Program-made: the position numbers and the translations under genes
The notes under the pieces: model-generated
Told to the model about the DNA's origin: nothing
The model's input: the letters and a program-made list of their open reading frames with translations, nothing else
Databases searched by the model: none
NCBI RefSeq assembly: GCF_002843305.1
Contig: NZ_PGSG01000106.1
Span: 1-64,000, forward strand
Reading direction: 5' to 3'
Source of the DNA: Streptomyces barkulensis
Lineage (GTDB): Bacteria > Actinomycetota > Actinomycetes > Streptomycetales > Streptomycetaceae
DNA: 64,000 nucleotides
Shown: in pieces, positions 11,828 through 18,969 of the stretch
Layout: each line of letters begins with the position of its first letter
How positions within the stretch are numbered: position 1 is the stretch's first letter

Positions 11828-11866
11828 GCCGTGCGCGCCGCCCGCGGCGGGCGCCGGCCGTCCGGC

Positions 11867-12751
11867 TCACTTCTGGGTCAGCATGCCCTCGCGCAGACGT
11901 GCCAGCGCCCTGCTCAGCAACCGGGAGACGTGCATCTGCGAGATTCCCAGCTCGGCGCCGATCTCCGACTGTGTCATGTCGCCGCCGAAGCGCATCTGCA
12001 GGATGCGCCGGTCGCGCTCGTCGAGCTGCTCCATCAGCGGCTTGAGCGCGTGGAGGTTCTCCACCTTCTCCAGGGCCGGGTCGACGTCCCCGAGCTGGTC
12101 GGCCAGAGGAGTGTCCTTGCCCTCGTCGCCCACCGGGAGGTCCAGGGAGCCGGCGACGTAGCCGTTGCTGGCCACCTGCCCCTCGATGACCTCCTCGACG
12201 GTGACGTTCATGAACTCCGCCAGCTCCTCGGTGGTGGCGGAGCGGCCCAGCCGGCGGCCGAGCTCCTCGTTCGCGCGGGCCAGTTCGATGCGCAGCTCCT
12301 GCAGCCGGCGCGGAACGCGCACGGCCCAGCTGGTGTCCCGGAAGAAGCGCTTGATCTCCCCCACGATGTAGGGAACGGCGAAGGAGGTGAACTCCACCTC
12401 GCGGCTCAGGTCGAAACGGTCGATGGCCTTGATCAGACCGATGGTGCCGACCTGGACGATGTCGTCCATGGGCTCCGCGCGGTGGCGGAACCGGGAGGCG
12501 ACGTAGTTGACGAGCGTCAGGTTGAGCTCGATGAGGGTGTTGCGCGCGTACTGGTACTCGTGCGTCCCCTCCTCCAGCACACGCAGGCGCTCGAAGAACA
12601 GCTTCGAAAGCTGCCGGGCGTCGCGGGGCGCGACCTTGCCCGCGTCCTCGATTCTCGGCAGTTCGGGCAGATCAGTGGAGGCGGTCTCCTGCTCCTGGTC
12701 CGGCAAGACGTCACCGCTCGTCAGCTGAACCTCCGGGCTCAGGCTACGCAT
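11867..12751 (-). CDS. SigB/SigF-family RNA polymerase sigma factor
   Basis: Group 3 sigma factor of 294 residues, directing RNA polymerase to general or osmotic stress promoters. Region 2 (LIELNLTLVNYVASRFRH ... DDIVQVGTIGLIKAIDRFD, then FTSFAVPYIVGEIKRFFRD), region 3 (RVPRRLQELR) and region 4 with its helix-turn-helix (TQSEIGAELGISQMHVSRLLSRAL) are all complete. There is a tandem ATGATG; the second ATG (12751) is five bases from GGAGG and is preferred. No anti-sigma or anti-anti-sigma gene is next to it. Its upstream region holds a GTGT-N15-GGGTAC element, that is, a promoter of the class this sigma family reads, so autoregulation is likely. Which S. coelicolor paralogue (SigB, F, G, H, I, K, L, M, N) it matches is not decided. 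Confidence 0.95.
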   Translation of the reverse strand: MRSLSPEVQLTSGDVLPDQEQETASTDLPELPRIEDAGKVAPRDARQLSKLFFERLRVLEEGTHEYQYARNTLIELNLTLVNYVASRFRHRAEPMDDIVQVGTIGLIKAIDRFDLSREVEFTSFAVPYIVGEIKRFFRDTSWAVRVPRRLQELRIELARANEELGRRLGRSATTEELAEFMNVTVEEVIEGQVASNGYVAGSLDLPVGDEGKDTPLADQLGDVDPALEKVENLHALKPLMEQLDERDRRILQMRFGGDMTQSEIGAELGISQMHVSRLLSRALARLREGMLTQK

Positions 12752-13070
12752 CATGCCCTCCTCTTTTGATCTGTCATGTGCAGCACGGCGCGTACCCGGC
12801 CCCGAACAACTCACACGCCCATCCGGGTGAGGTTTTGCCTACGTACACACGATGTCTGTTAATCACCCGGGGTAAATGCCACCATAACGGATTTACTTCT
12901 CACAGCACGCATGCGTGAATGGCATGTTCGCGGTGGCCGGCGGGCCGCCGGCGCCGCTCGGCCTCCCGCCTTCCGCGCGACCACCGGCGCGCGGAGGGCG
13001 GCAGGTCCTAGGTTGTGCACGGCGGCCGGCCCGGCCGCCGTCACACAGGGCACAGGATCAGGAGGGCCCC
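12752..13070. other. 319-bp divergent intergenic region
   Basis: Between the sigma factor (-) and methyltransferase (+). It holds the SigB-type promoter of the sigma gene (12792-12816), an AT-richer patch at 12830-12900, and presumably the methyltransferase promoter, which I cannot place. No coding region is supported. Confidence 0.6.
12792..12816 (-). promoter_or_regulatory. SigB-type promoter of the sigma gene
   Basis: On the minus strand GTGT (12816-12813), 15 bases, GGGTAC (12797-12792). Predicted start near 12785, leader about 35 bases. The same form as the GH15 promoter at 18903. Confidence 0.7.
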
Positions 13071-13904
13071 ATGACCGACGGCCGAACCCGCACCGAACGG
13101 GACGCGCCGCCCGCGATCGACCGCAGCGTCCCGCACTCGGCGCGGATCTGGAACTACTGGCTGGGCGGCAAGGACAACTACACCGCCGACCGCGAGGCGG
13201 GTGACCAGTACCAGGAGATCTTCCCCGGGATCGTGGAGCTCGCCCGCGCCTCGCGGGGCTTCCTCTCCCGCGCCGTGACGCACCTGGCCGGGGAGATGGG
13301 CATCCGGCAGTTCCTGGACATCGGCACCGGACTGCCGACCGCCGACAACACCCACGAGGTCGCCCAGCGGGCCGCCCCCGCCTCACGGATCGTCTACGTC
13401 GACAACGACCCCCTGGTCCTGGCCCACGCCCGGGCCCTGCTGACCTCCACCCCCGAGGGCGCCACCGCCTACATCGACGCCGACCTGCGCAACCCCGACA
13501 CCATCCTGGCCGAGGCCGCCCGGACCCTGGACCTCGACCGGCCGGTCGGTCTGATGCTGATGAACATCCTGGGCCACATCGGGGACTACGACGAGGCCAG
13601 GGCGACCGTGAAGCGGCTGATGGCCGCCCTGCCGTCGGGCAGCTGCCTGGTGAGCAACGACGGCACCGACGGAAACGAGGCCTTCAACCGCGCGCAGCGG
13701 TTCTACAACGAGCTGGCCGGGGTCCCGTACCTGCTCCGCACCCCCGAGCAGATCGCCGGGTACTTCAGGGGTCTGGAGGTGCTGGAGCCGGGCGTGGTAC
13801 CGGTCTCGCAGTGGCGGCCGCAGGCCCCGCCGAACGGAGCGTCGCCCTCCGGGGGCCTTCCCCCCGCCGTGGACGAGTACGGCGGGGTCGGCGTCAAGCC
13901 GTGA
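13071..13904 (+). CDS. SAM-dependent methyltransferase, DUF574 family
   Basis: 277-residue protein of the DUF574 (Methyltransf_19) family, expanded in streptomycetes. The signature ARIWNYWLGGKDNY is near residue 23; the SAM-binding loop FLDIGTGLP and acidic end YVDNDPLVLAHAR follow. Substrate unknown for nearly all members. Start ATG 13071 lies behind ATCAGGAGGG; the longer open frame from 12915 lacks a ribosome site and runs through composition unlike the gene. C-terminal 25 residues are Gly/Pro-rich. Convergent with the 64-residue gene across a hairpin. Confidence 0.92.
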   Translation: MTDGRTRTERDAPPAIDRSVPHSARIWNYWLGGKDNYTADREAGDQYQEIFPGIVELARASRGFLSRAVTHLAGEMGIRQFLDIGTGLPTADNTHEVAQRAAPASRIVYVDNDPLVLAHARALLTSTPEGATAYIDADLRNPDTILAEAARTLDLDRPVGLMLMNILGHIGDYDEARATVKRLMAALPSGSCLVSNDGTDGNEAFNRAQRFYNELAGVPYLLRTPEQIAGYFRGLEVLEPGVVPVSQWRPQAPPNGASPSGGLPPAVDEYGGVGVKP

Positions 13905-13946
13905 CGTCCGGGAGCGCCGGGAGCGCACGGGGACGGTGACCGGCGA

Positions 13947-13979
13947 ACGGCACCGCCCGCGCGTGGCGGGCGGTGCCGT
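13947..13979. terminator. Bidirectional hairpin terminator
   Basis: 14-bp perfect stem (13947-13960 with 13966-13979), 5-base loop, between convergent genes. Confidence 0.75.
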
Positions 13980-14008
13980 GGAACGGCCGCGGGAGACCTG
14001 ACGCGGCG

Positions 14009-14203
14009 CTAGGGGAGGTACCTCTCGACTGCGGCGGCTCCGTGCTCCTCCAGCTCCCTGCGCGCCTTCTCGATCCGCTCCGGCGTGGGTTCGCGGCCGG
14101 ACAGCCTGACCAGATCCTCCGGATCCACCGGCTGCTCGCTGCCGGTGCGCAGGTGCGTCGGCCGCGGCGCGGAGGACTCTTCCTTGTCGTGTTCACCCTT
14201 CAC
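14009..14203 (-). CDS. Small hydrophilic protein, 64 aa
   Basis: Short highly charged protein (VKGEHDKEESS at the N-terminus, then PEDLVRLSGREPTPERIEKA and an EEHGAAAVERYLP tail); no membrane segment or known fold. The GTG start has GAGGAGG eight bases upstream, and a SigB-type promoter fits 45 bases before it, which together make a real gene likely although it is too short for most family methods. I do not recognise the family; it could be a stress-induced small protein. Confidence 0.7.
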   Translation of the reverse strand: MKGEHDKEESSAPRPTHLRTGSEQPVDPEDLVRLSGREPTPERIEKARRELEEHGAAAVERYLP

Positions 14204-14254
14204 AGCGAGCCTCCTCTGCTCGGTTCCACCCCCATGAGCGGGGTTGTCTGCTGC

Positions 14255-14279
14255 GTACCCCCGCTTTCCCGGCTGATTC
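14255..14279 (-). promoter_or_regulatory. SigB-type promoter of the 64-aa gene
   Basis: Minus strand GAAT (14279-14276), 15 bases, GGGTAC (14260-14255). Predicted start near 14248. Confidence 0.65.
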
Positions 14280-14298
14280 GCCCGGGCGGCACGCACGG

Positions 14299-14664
14299 TC
14301 ACGGGCCGGCCGGCTCCGGGCTCGCCCCCGAGGCGCGCCCGGCGGCCCTGAACCGGTCGCGGCCCAGCCTCACCATCGCCCCGGCCCCCGCGGTGTAGGC
14401 CAGTGAGAGCACGGCCGCCGCCTGCGCCGGGTGCAGGGCGGACTCCAGAGCCCGCAGCGCCGCCCGGTGGGCGGAGCCCACCGCCAGCAGCGCGCACACC
14501 CCGGCGCCGCCCAGCAGCGCGCCGCCCGCGCCCGCCTGCCGGGCGGCGGTCCGCAGTCCGTCGCCGACCCCCTGGAAGCGGTCGCGGAACAGCTCGGACG
14601 CCTCCCGGGTCACCTGCTCCACGGCGTCGGCGATGTGCTCGCCCGCGGTACCGCTGTGCGGCAT
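14299..14664 (-). CDS. Holin-like small membrane protein, 121 aa
   Basis: Protein with an N-terminal amphipathic stretch (IADAVEQVTREASELFRDRF), two hydrophobic helices (about 48-65 and 83-103) and a basic tail, resembling the actinobacterial phage-holin-superfamily stress proteins rather than a lytic holin. ATG 14664 is preceded by GGGAGAGGGAG. It has its own SigB-type promoter at 14749-14773. Function is unknown; its neighbours (YihY, DUF3618, DUF1469-like) suggest a membrane-stress role. Confidence 0.72.
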   Translation of the reverse strand: MPHSGTAGEHIADAVEQVTREASELFRDRFQGVGDGLRTAARQAGAGGALLGGAGVCALLAVGSAHRAALRALESALHPAQAAAVLSLAYTAGAGAMVRLGRDRFRAAGRASGASPEPAGP

Positions 14665-14748
14665 CGTCTCCCTCTCCCTTCCGGGCCCGGTCCGCCCGGT
14701 GCTCGTGTTCCCGCCGCGCCCGGTGGCGCGGCGTCCCGCGCGTGCCCC

Positions 14749-14773
14749 GTACCCGCCGCGGCCCCTTCGATGC
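14749..14773 (-). promoter_or_regulatory. SigB-type promoter of the 121-aa membrane protein
   Basis: Minus strand GCAT (14773-14770), 15 bases, GGGTAC (14754-14749). Predicted start near 14742, leader about 78 bases. Confidence 0.6.
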
Positions 14774-14795
14774 CCGCCTTTGTCCGGACGTGCGG

Positions 14796-14822
14796 CGGCC
14801 CCGGCCCAAGCGGCCGGGGCCG
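14796..14822 (-). terminator. Terminator of the YihY gene
   Basis: 11-bp perfect stem with CAAGC loop, about 35 bases past the stop. Confidence 0.65.
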
Positions 14823-14855
14823 GCGTGCGCGGGGCCGGGGTGCGCGGGGCCGGGG

Positions 14856-15842
14856 TCAGTCCCGGCCGCTGGGGTTGTCGTCCGAGAACTTGCGGGTGTC
14901 GCGCGGCTCGACGTAGGGCTCCTCCTCGGCCGGGTGCCCGCCCTCGATGGCCCGGCCGCGCTCGAGCTCGGCGTTGAGTTCCTGGCCCAGCAGGATCACG
15001 ATGTTGGTGATCCACAGCCAGATCAGGAAGATGATCACGCCGGCCAGGCTGCCGTAGGTCTTGTTGTAGTTGCCGAAGTTGGCGACGTAGAAGGCGAAGG
15101 CGGCCGACGCCACGATCCACAGCAGCACGGCGACCAGGCTGCCGGGGCTGATCCAGCGGAAGCGGCGCTTGACGTTGGGCGCGGCCCAGTACAGCAGCGC
15201 GATCATGAAGGCGACGAGCAGCACCAGCACCGGCCACTTGGCGATGCTCCACACCGTCAGGAAGGTGCTGCCCAGGCCGATGACGTCACCGGCCCGCTGT
15301 GCGATGTCGCCCGTGAAGACCACCGCGACGGAGCTCAGCGCCAGGAGCACCAGCAGGGTCAGGGTGACGCCCACCCGCACGGGCAGCGTCATCCAGATCG
15401 GGCGCCCCTCCTCGATGTCGTAGACGGCGTTGGAGGCCCGCATGAAGGCGGCGACGTATCCGGAGGCCGACCACACCGCCAGCGCGACACCGATGGCCAG
15501 CGCGAATCCGGCGGCGCCCTGGTTGTTCTGGAGCTGCGTCAGCATGCTCTCGAGGATGTCGCGCGCGGCTCCCGGCGCAATACTGCCGAGGTTGTCGATC
15601 AGGGGCTGGATCGCGGAACTGCCGATCACGCCCAGGATCGACACCAGCGCGAGCAGCGCGGGGAAGATCGACAGGACTCCGTAGTAGGTGAGGGCGGCCG
15701 CCCAGTCGGTGATGTTGTCGTCCTTGAACTCGGCGACCGTGCGCTTCAGCACGTCCTTCCAGGACCTCTTCGACAGGTCGGTGGGCTTCTTGGGGGCCTG
15801 CCCGGCGGAACCGTCCCGCTGTCGGCTCTCGTGCTTCGTCAT
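14856..15842 (-). CDS. YihY/BrkB family membrane protein
   Basis: Inner-membrane protein of 328 residues with six predicted helices. After a 25-residue charged leader come SWKDVLKRTVAEFKDDNITDWAAALTYYGVLSIFPALLALVS, typical of the YihY/BrkB (once 'ribonuclease BN') family, and later AAPNVKRRFRWISPGSLVAVLLWIVAS. The tail is hydrophilic. Family members are linked to envelope or osmotic stress; no RNase activity should be assumed. ATG 15842 has AGGTGCC nearby, a modest ribosome site. A 30-bp palindrome lies between it and the DUF3618 gene, so it is probably expressed partly on its own. Confidence 0.93.
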   Translation of the reverse strand: MTKHESRQRDGSAGQAPKKPTDLSKRSWKDVLKRTVAEFKDDNITDWAAALTYYGVLSIFPALLALVSILGVIGSSAIQPLIDNLGSIAPGAARDILESMLTQLQNNQGAAGFALAIGVALAVWSASGYVAAFMRASNAVYDIEEGRPIWMTLPVRVGVTLTLLVLLALSSVAVVFTGDIAQRAGDVIGLGSTFLTVWSIAKWPVLVLLVAFMIALLYWAAPNVKRRFRWISPGSLVAVLLWIVASAAFAFYVANFGNYNKTYGSLAGVIIFLIWLWITNIVILLGQELNAELERGRAIEGGHPAEEEPYVEPRDTRKFSDDNPSGRD

Positions 15843-15866
15843 GTGGTGGCACCTCGTCCGTTCCCG

Positions 15867-15896
15867 GTCGCCCCCGCCCGCGCGGGCGGGGGCGAC
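15867..15896 (-). terminator. 30-bp perfect palindrome
   Basis: Uninterrupted palindrome between the DUF3618 stop and the YihY start on the same strand; likely terminator or attenuator of the upstream three-gene operon. Confidence 0.6.
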
Positions 15897-15912
15897 AGCC
15901 GCGGAGCCTGTC

Positions 15913-16563
15913 TCAGTGCGCCGAGCCGGGGCCCTGGCGGCGGGTTTCCTCGGCCATGCTCTGCTTGGACCGCTGGGCCTGTCCCTTGACCTCCCCCGCC
16001 TGGCCGCGCGCCTCCTCGGCAGTGGTGCGGGCGGCGCCCGAGGCGGTCTCCTTGACCTGCTGGGCCGCCTGCTGGCCGGATTCCCTGGCGTCCTCCTTCA
16101 GGTGCTCCACGGACTCCATCGCCGCTTCCCTGACCGGCTCGGCCAGTCCGCCCGCCTTCTCGGAGAGCCGGCCCACCGCCTGCTCCTCCTTCTGCGAGCC
16201 GCGCAGCGCCGAGGCCGCCAGCATCCCGGCGCCGAAGGCGATCACACCGGCGGCCAGCGGGTTGCCCTGGGTCTTCCGCGCGGCGTGCTGGGGGGCGGCC
16301 TTGACGGCCTCGCCCGCCTGCCCGGCTCCCTCGCGCGCCTTGTCGGCGGTGTTCCCGGCACTGTCACGGACCGACTGCGTCGTGTCCGAGGTGGTTCCCA
16401 TGACTCGCTCCCGTACTACGGTCATCCTGCCCCGCGCCCGCTCCTTGCGGCGGCGGACGGCGTGGCGGGGGTTGGCGTGGTCGGCAAGCCTGCCGACGTC
16501 CTCCGACAGCTCCTGCCGGGTGGTGTCGATCCGAGCCCTCAGCTCGTCGGGTGACGTGCCCAT
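15913..16563 (-). CDS. DUF3618 domain protein
   Basis: 216-residue protein. Residues 1-50 are the DUF3618 motif (SPDELRARIDTTRQELSEDVGRLADHANP), a hydrophobic stretch near 110-128 (LAAGVIAFGAGMLAASAL) is a likely membrane anchor, and both flanks are long amphipathic Ala/Gln/Glu/Lys helices reminiscent of LEA or apolipoprotein repeats. ATG 16563 overlaps the end of the upstream gene by 25 bases, showing translational coupling. Third gene of an operon (17709 to 15913) under a SigB-type promoter. Probably a membrane-associated desiccation or osmotic protein (inference). Confidence 0.88.
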   Translation of the reverse strand: MGTSPDELRARIDTTRQELSEDVGRLADHANPRHAVRRRKERARGRMTVVRERVMGTTSDTTQSVRDSAGNTADKAREGAGQAGEAVKAAPQHAARKTQGNPLAAGVIAFGAGMLAASALRGSQKEEQAVGRLSEKAGGLAEPVREAAMESVEHLKEDARESGQQAAQQVKETASGAARTTAEEARGQAGEVKGQAQRSKQSMAEETRRQGPGSAH

Positions 16564-16976
16564 TCGGCGTCCTCCTTGAGGGTCTGGACGGTGCGCTCCG
16601 GCTTGGGGTGGACCTGCTTCATCTTCGAGCGGCCCATCACGTACATCACGGCCGCGGCCACGCCCCACAGGGCGGTGACGATGAGCGCCGCCCAGCCCCA
16701 GTCCATGACGTTGGCCAGACCGAAGGTGAGCGCCAGCGAGGCGAACAGGACGGTCATGTAGCCGGCGAACCCGGCTCCGCCGTACATGCCGGCGGCCTTG
16801 CCCGCCTTGGTGGCCTCCTCGCGGATCTCGGCCTTGGCCAGTTCCACTTCCTGCCGGAACAGCTTCTGCGCGTCCGAGGTGACCGCGGAGAGCAGTTCGC
16901 CGATCGAGGCGTCCTCCTGCGTCGTCCTGTCCCGGGCCTCCAGGTCGGTGTCCGGCCGGTGAGCCGTGTACGCCAT
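16539..16976 (-). CDS. Phage holin-superfamily (DUF1469) membrane protein
   Basis: 145-residue protein: N-terminal amphipathic helix (SIGELLSAVTSDAQKLFRQEVELAKAEI), then two transmembrane helices (about 62-85 and 92-112) joined by a short loop, and a hydrophilic tail. This is the DUF1469/Holin_III type usual in actinobacteria, almost always next to DUF3618, as here. Start ATG 16976 sits one base after the preceding stop (TGACATG). No lysis genes are present, so a true holin function is unlikely. Confidence 0.88.
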   Translation of the reverse strand: MAYTAHRPDTDLEARDRTTQEDASIGELLSAVTSDAQKLFRQEVELAKAEIREEATKAGKAAGMYGGAGFAGYMTVLFASLALTFGLANVMDWGWAALIVTALWGVAAAVMYVMGRSKMKQVHPKPERTVQTLKEDAEWARHPTS

Positions 16977-16977
16977 G

Positions 16978-17709
16978 TCAGCCCACCTCCGGACGGCGGG
17001 GGACGTCGGGGGTCCCGTAGGTGCCGGTGGCCCCGTAGCCGCCGGTGCCGGTGGTGCCCGGGGCTCCCGGGGCGGCGCCGTAGGAGGGCTCCCCGTAGCC
17101 GGGCATCTGCCGGACCTCTCCGCCCGGGCCCGTGGGGACCGCGGCGCCCGGGGACGGCGGGTAGGCCTCGTAGCCCTGCGCCTGCGCCGTGCCGGAGCCG
17201 TCCTGCCCCTGCCGGGCCGACTTGGTGCCCGCCTTGGCCACACGCCCGATGGCGAAGCCGGCCAGCGCCGCACCCGCCAGGAACGCGCCCGGACGGCGGC
17301 GCGCGAAGGACTCGACGCCCTCGACCAGACCGCCGACGCCCCGCTCCTCCAGCATGTCCGCCGCGCGGCGGCCGCCGTCGGCGGCCTGGGACGCCAGGTT
17401 CCGCACCGGGGAGTCGGACCGGGTGTTCTCCGCCATGCCCGACAGGTCGTCGGCCCACTGGCGTATGGTGTCGGCCGTCCTCCTGGTCTGCGTGTCCGCC
17501 TCCTGCGCGGCACGCTCCTTGAGGTGACCCGCCATGTTGACGACCTGGTCGCGGGCCTCGCCCGTCACGTTGTGCGCCTGCTCCTTGGCGCTGCCGGCCA
17601 CGGTGCCCGCGGCCTCCTTCGCCCGGTCGGCCGTGGCGCGGCCCTCCTGCTTCGCGGCCTGGCCTTTCTGCTGTGCGGGGCCGTTGCCCGTGATCGGAGA
17701 TTCACTCAC
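16978..17709 (-). CDS. Amphipathic, Pro/Gly-tailed membrane-anchored protein
   Basis: 243 residues, first gene of the operon. Residues 10-100 are Ala/Glu/Lys/Gln-rich helix resembling LEA repeats (AKEAAGTVAGSAKEQAHNV); about 138-155 are hydrophobic (AFLAGAALAGFAIGRVA); the last 80 residues are Gly/Pro/Tyr-rich and probably disordered. GTG start with CTGGAGGCACC ribosome site. It heads the set with the DUF1469 and DUF3618 genes, separated by one base and then overlapping. Family not named; likely a stress-induced envelope protein. Confidence 0.8.
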   Translation of the reverse strand: MSESPITGNGPAQQKGQAAKQEGRATADRAKEAAGTVAGSAKEQAHNVTGEARDQVVNMAGHLKERAAQEADTQTRRTADTIRQWADDLSGMAENTRSDSPVRNLASQAADGGRRAADMLEERGVGGLVEGVESFARRRPGAFLAGAALAGFAIGRVAKAGTKSARQGQDGSGTAQAQGYEAYPPSPGAAVPTGPGGEVRQMPGYGEPSYGAAPGAPGTTGTGGYGATGTYGTPDVPRRPEVG

Positions 17710-17780
17710 CGGTGCCTCCAGTTGGTCTTACGAAATTTGCCTTTTGCGTCATATGTGACTAGTGACTCACAAAGGGCGAG

Positions 17781-17805
17781 GTACCCGGCCTTCGACCCGG
17801 CATTC
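17781..17805 (-). promoter_or_regulatory. SigB-type promoter of the three-gene operon
   Basis: Minus strand GAAT (17805-17802), 15 bases, GGGTAC (17786-17781). Predicted start near 17774, leader about 65 bases with an unusually AT-rich stretch (17715-17765). Confidence 0.7.
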
Positions 17806-17843
17806 ACACAACATTCCCTTTTGCCCGGCGCTCCGGCACGGCC

Positions 17844-17880
17844 GGGGCCCGTACGGAAAGGACGTCTCCGAACGGGCCCC
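17844..17880 (-). terminator. Terminator of the PRC-barrel gene
   Basis: 9-bp stem (17844-17852 with 17872-17880) with an inner CGGA/TCCG pairing, about 20 bases past the stop. Confidence 0.6.
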
Positions 17881-17899
17881 TGGGGGTGGAACCGGCGGT

Positions 17900-18736
17900 T
17901 CAGCGGCGGCGGCGCCGCTTGTCGTCGGCCTCCTCCTCGATGCGCTCCTTGCGCACCTGCCCCTCGACGGTCTCCTCCTCGGTGCGCTCGTCCGTGGTCA
18001 GGCGCACCCGCTCCACCGGGCGCACCTCGGTCTCGACCACCGGGCGCTCCTCGTGCAGGGTCACCTCGTACTCACCCTCGGAGATCTCCGGGCCGCTCAT
18101 GGCCTCGCCCCTGTTCTCCTCGGTGATGGGCTCGCGCTCCACGCGGACTTCCTCGCGCCGCACGGGCACCGTCTTCTGGACGTCCTCGGTGACGACGTAC
18201 TTGCGCAGCCGGGCCTTGCCGGTCTCCTGACGCTCGACGCCGACGCGCATCTCCTCCTCGGACCGCGTCATGGCCTCGTCGCGGTCACGGCCGCGGGTTC
18301 CGCCCGCACCGGTGCGGCTCCCGGCCGTGCCGGCCGTGCCGGCCGTGCCCGCCGCGGCGGTGCCCGTGGTACCCGCGGCGGCGGTGTCGGTGCGGCCGGC
18401 CTCCTGCCCGTAACCGCCCCAGTCGACGCCGTAGTAGTCGTACAGCCGGCGCTCCTCCTGTTCGGACAGGTGCCCGCCCTGGTCCACATCGACGTGGGGA
18501 GCGTCCTTGACCTGGTCCTTGGAGTACGGCACCTCCAGATGGTCCTCCACCATGGCCGCGTCATGGATCGGGACGAAGGTCTCGTGGCTGCCGAAGAGCC
18601 CGGTGCGGACGCTCGCCCACTCCGGCTGGCCCGTGACGTCGTCGAGGAAGACGTGTCCCGCCTCTCCGATCTTCTTGCCCTCGGCGTCGTAGACCTGGTG
18701 GTCCAGTACCTCGGGTATCTGCTCCTTGGTGATCAT
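17900..18736 (-). CDS. PRC-barrel and DUF2382 (YsnF/AvaK) stress protein
   Basis: 278-residue protein. Residues 1-110 form a PRC-barrel (ITKEQIPEVLDHQVYDAEGKKIGEAGHVFLD); after a low-complexity Gly/Thr/Ala linker, 160-265 form a DUF2382 domain (MTRSEEEMRVGVERQETGKARLRKYV ... VPVRREEVRVEREPI). This is the actinobacterial stress-protein arrangement seen in YsnF-like general stress proteins. The linker is a run of GTAAAGTAGTAGTAG-like codon repeats and may vary in length. Start ATG 18736 has GAGGAGAGCCC. The divergent region to the GH15 gene is 233 bases; no clean SigB-type site faces this gene (only a poor GGTT-N13-GGGTGG). Confidence 0.92.
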   Translation of the reverse strand: MITKEQIPEVLDHQVYDAEGKKIGEAGHVFLDDVTGQPEWASVRTGLFGSHETFVPIHDAAMVEDHLEVPYSKDQVKDAPHVDVDQGGHLSEQEERRLYDYYGVDWGGYGQEAGRTDTAAAGTTGTAAAGTAGTAGTAGSRTGAGGTRGRDRDEAMTRSEEEMRVGVERQETGKARLRKYVVTEDVQKTVPVRREEVRVEREPITEENRGEAMSGPEISEGEYEVTLHEERPVVETEVRPVERVRLTTDERTEEETVEGQVRKERIEEEADDKRRRRR

Positions 18737-18902
18737 GGGCTCTCCTCGTTGCCGGTTCCTCTGACTCCAAGACTGCGGATAACCACCCGAAAGGCCCTGG
18801 AAACCGGAAAAAGGGACAAAAATAGATCAAAATGAACAGTTCTCCTTCTCTCTCCGGAGCGCGGGCCCTCCCCTCCCCTCGCCCGCCCGCGCAGCGCCCC
18901 CC

Positions 18903-18927
18903 GTGTAGCGGCGGGCTCACCGGGTAC
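18903..18927 (+). promoter_or_regulatory. SigB-type promoter of the GH15 gene
   Basis: GTGT (18903-18906), 15 bases, GGGTAC (18922-18927); same -35, spacing and -10 as the sigma factor's own promoter. Predicted start near 18934, leader about 36 bases. Confidence 0.7.
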
Positions 18928-18969
18928 TCCGGTCCCCGGCGATCCGAGCGGGCCGAAGGGAGACGCGGA

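Noticed and set aside
14299..16976. Phage lysis cassette (two holin-like proteins)
   Set aside because: No endolysin or phage structural genes; the context is a typical actinobacterial stress cluster.
18760..18800. SigB-type promoter for the PRC-barrel gene (GGTT-N13-GGGTGG)
   Set aside because: Spacing and -10 both deviate; noted only as weak.
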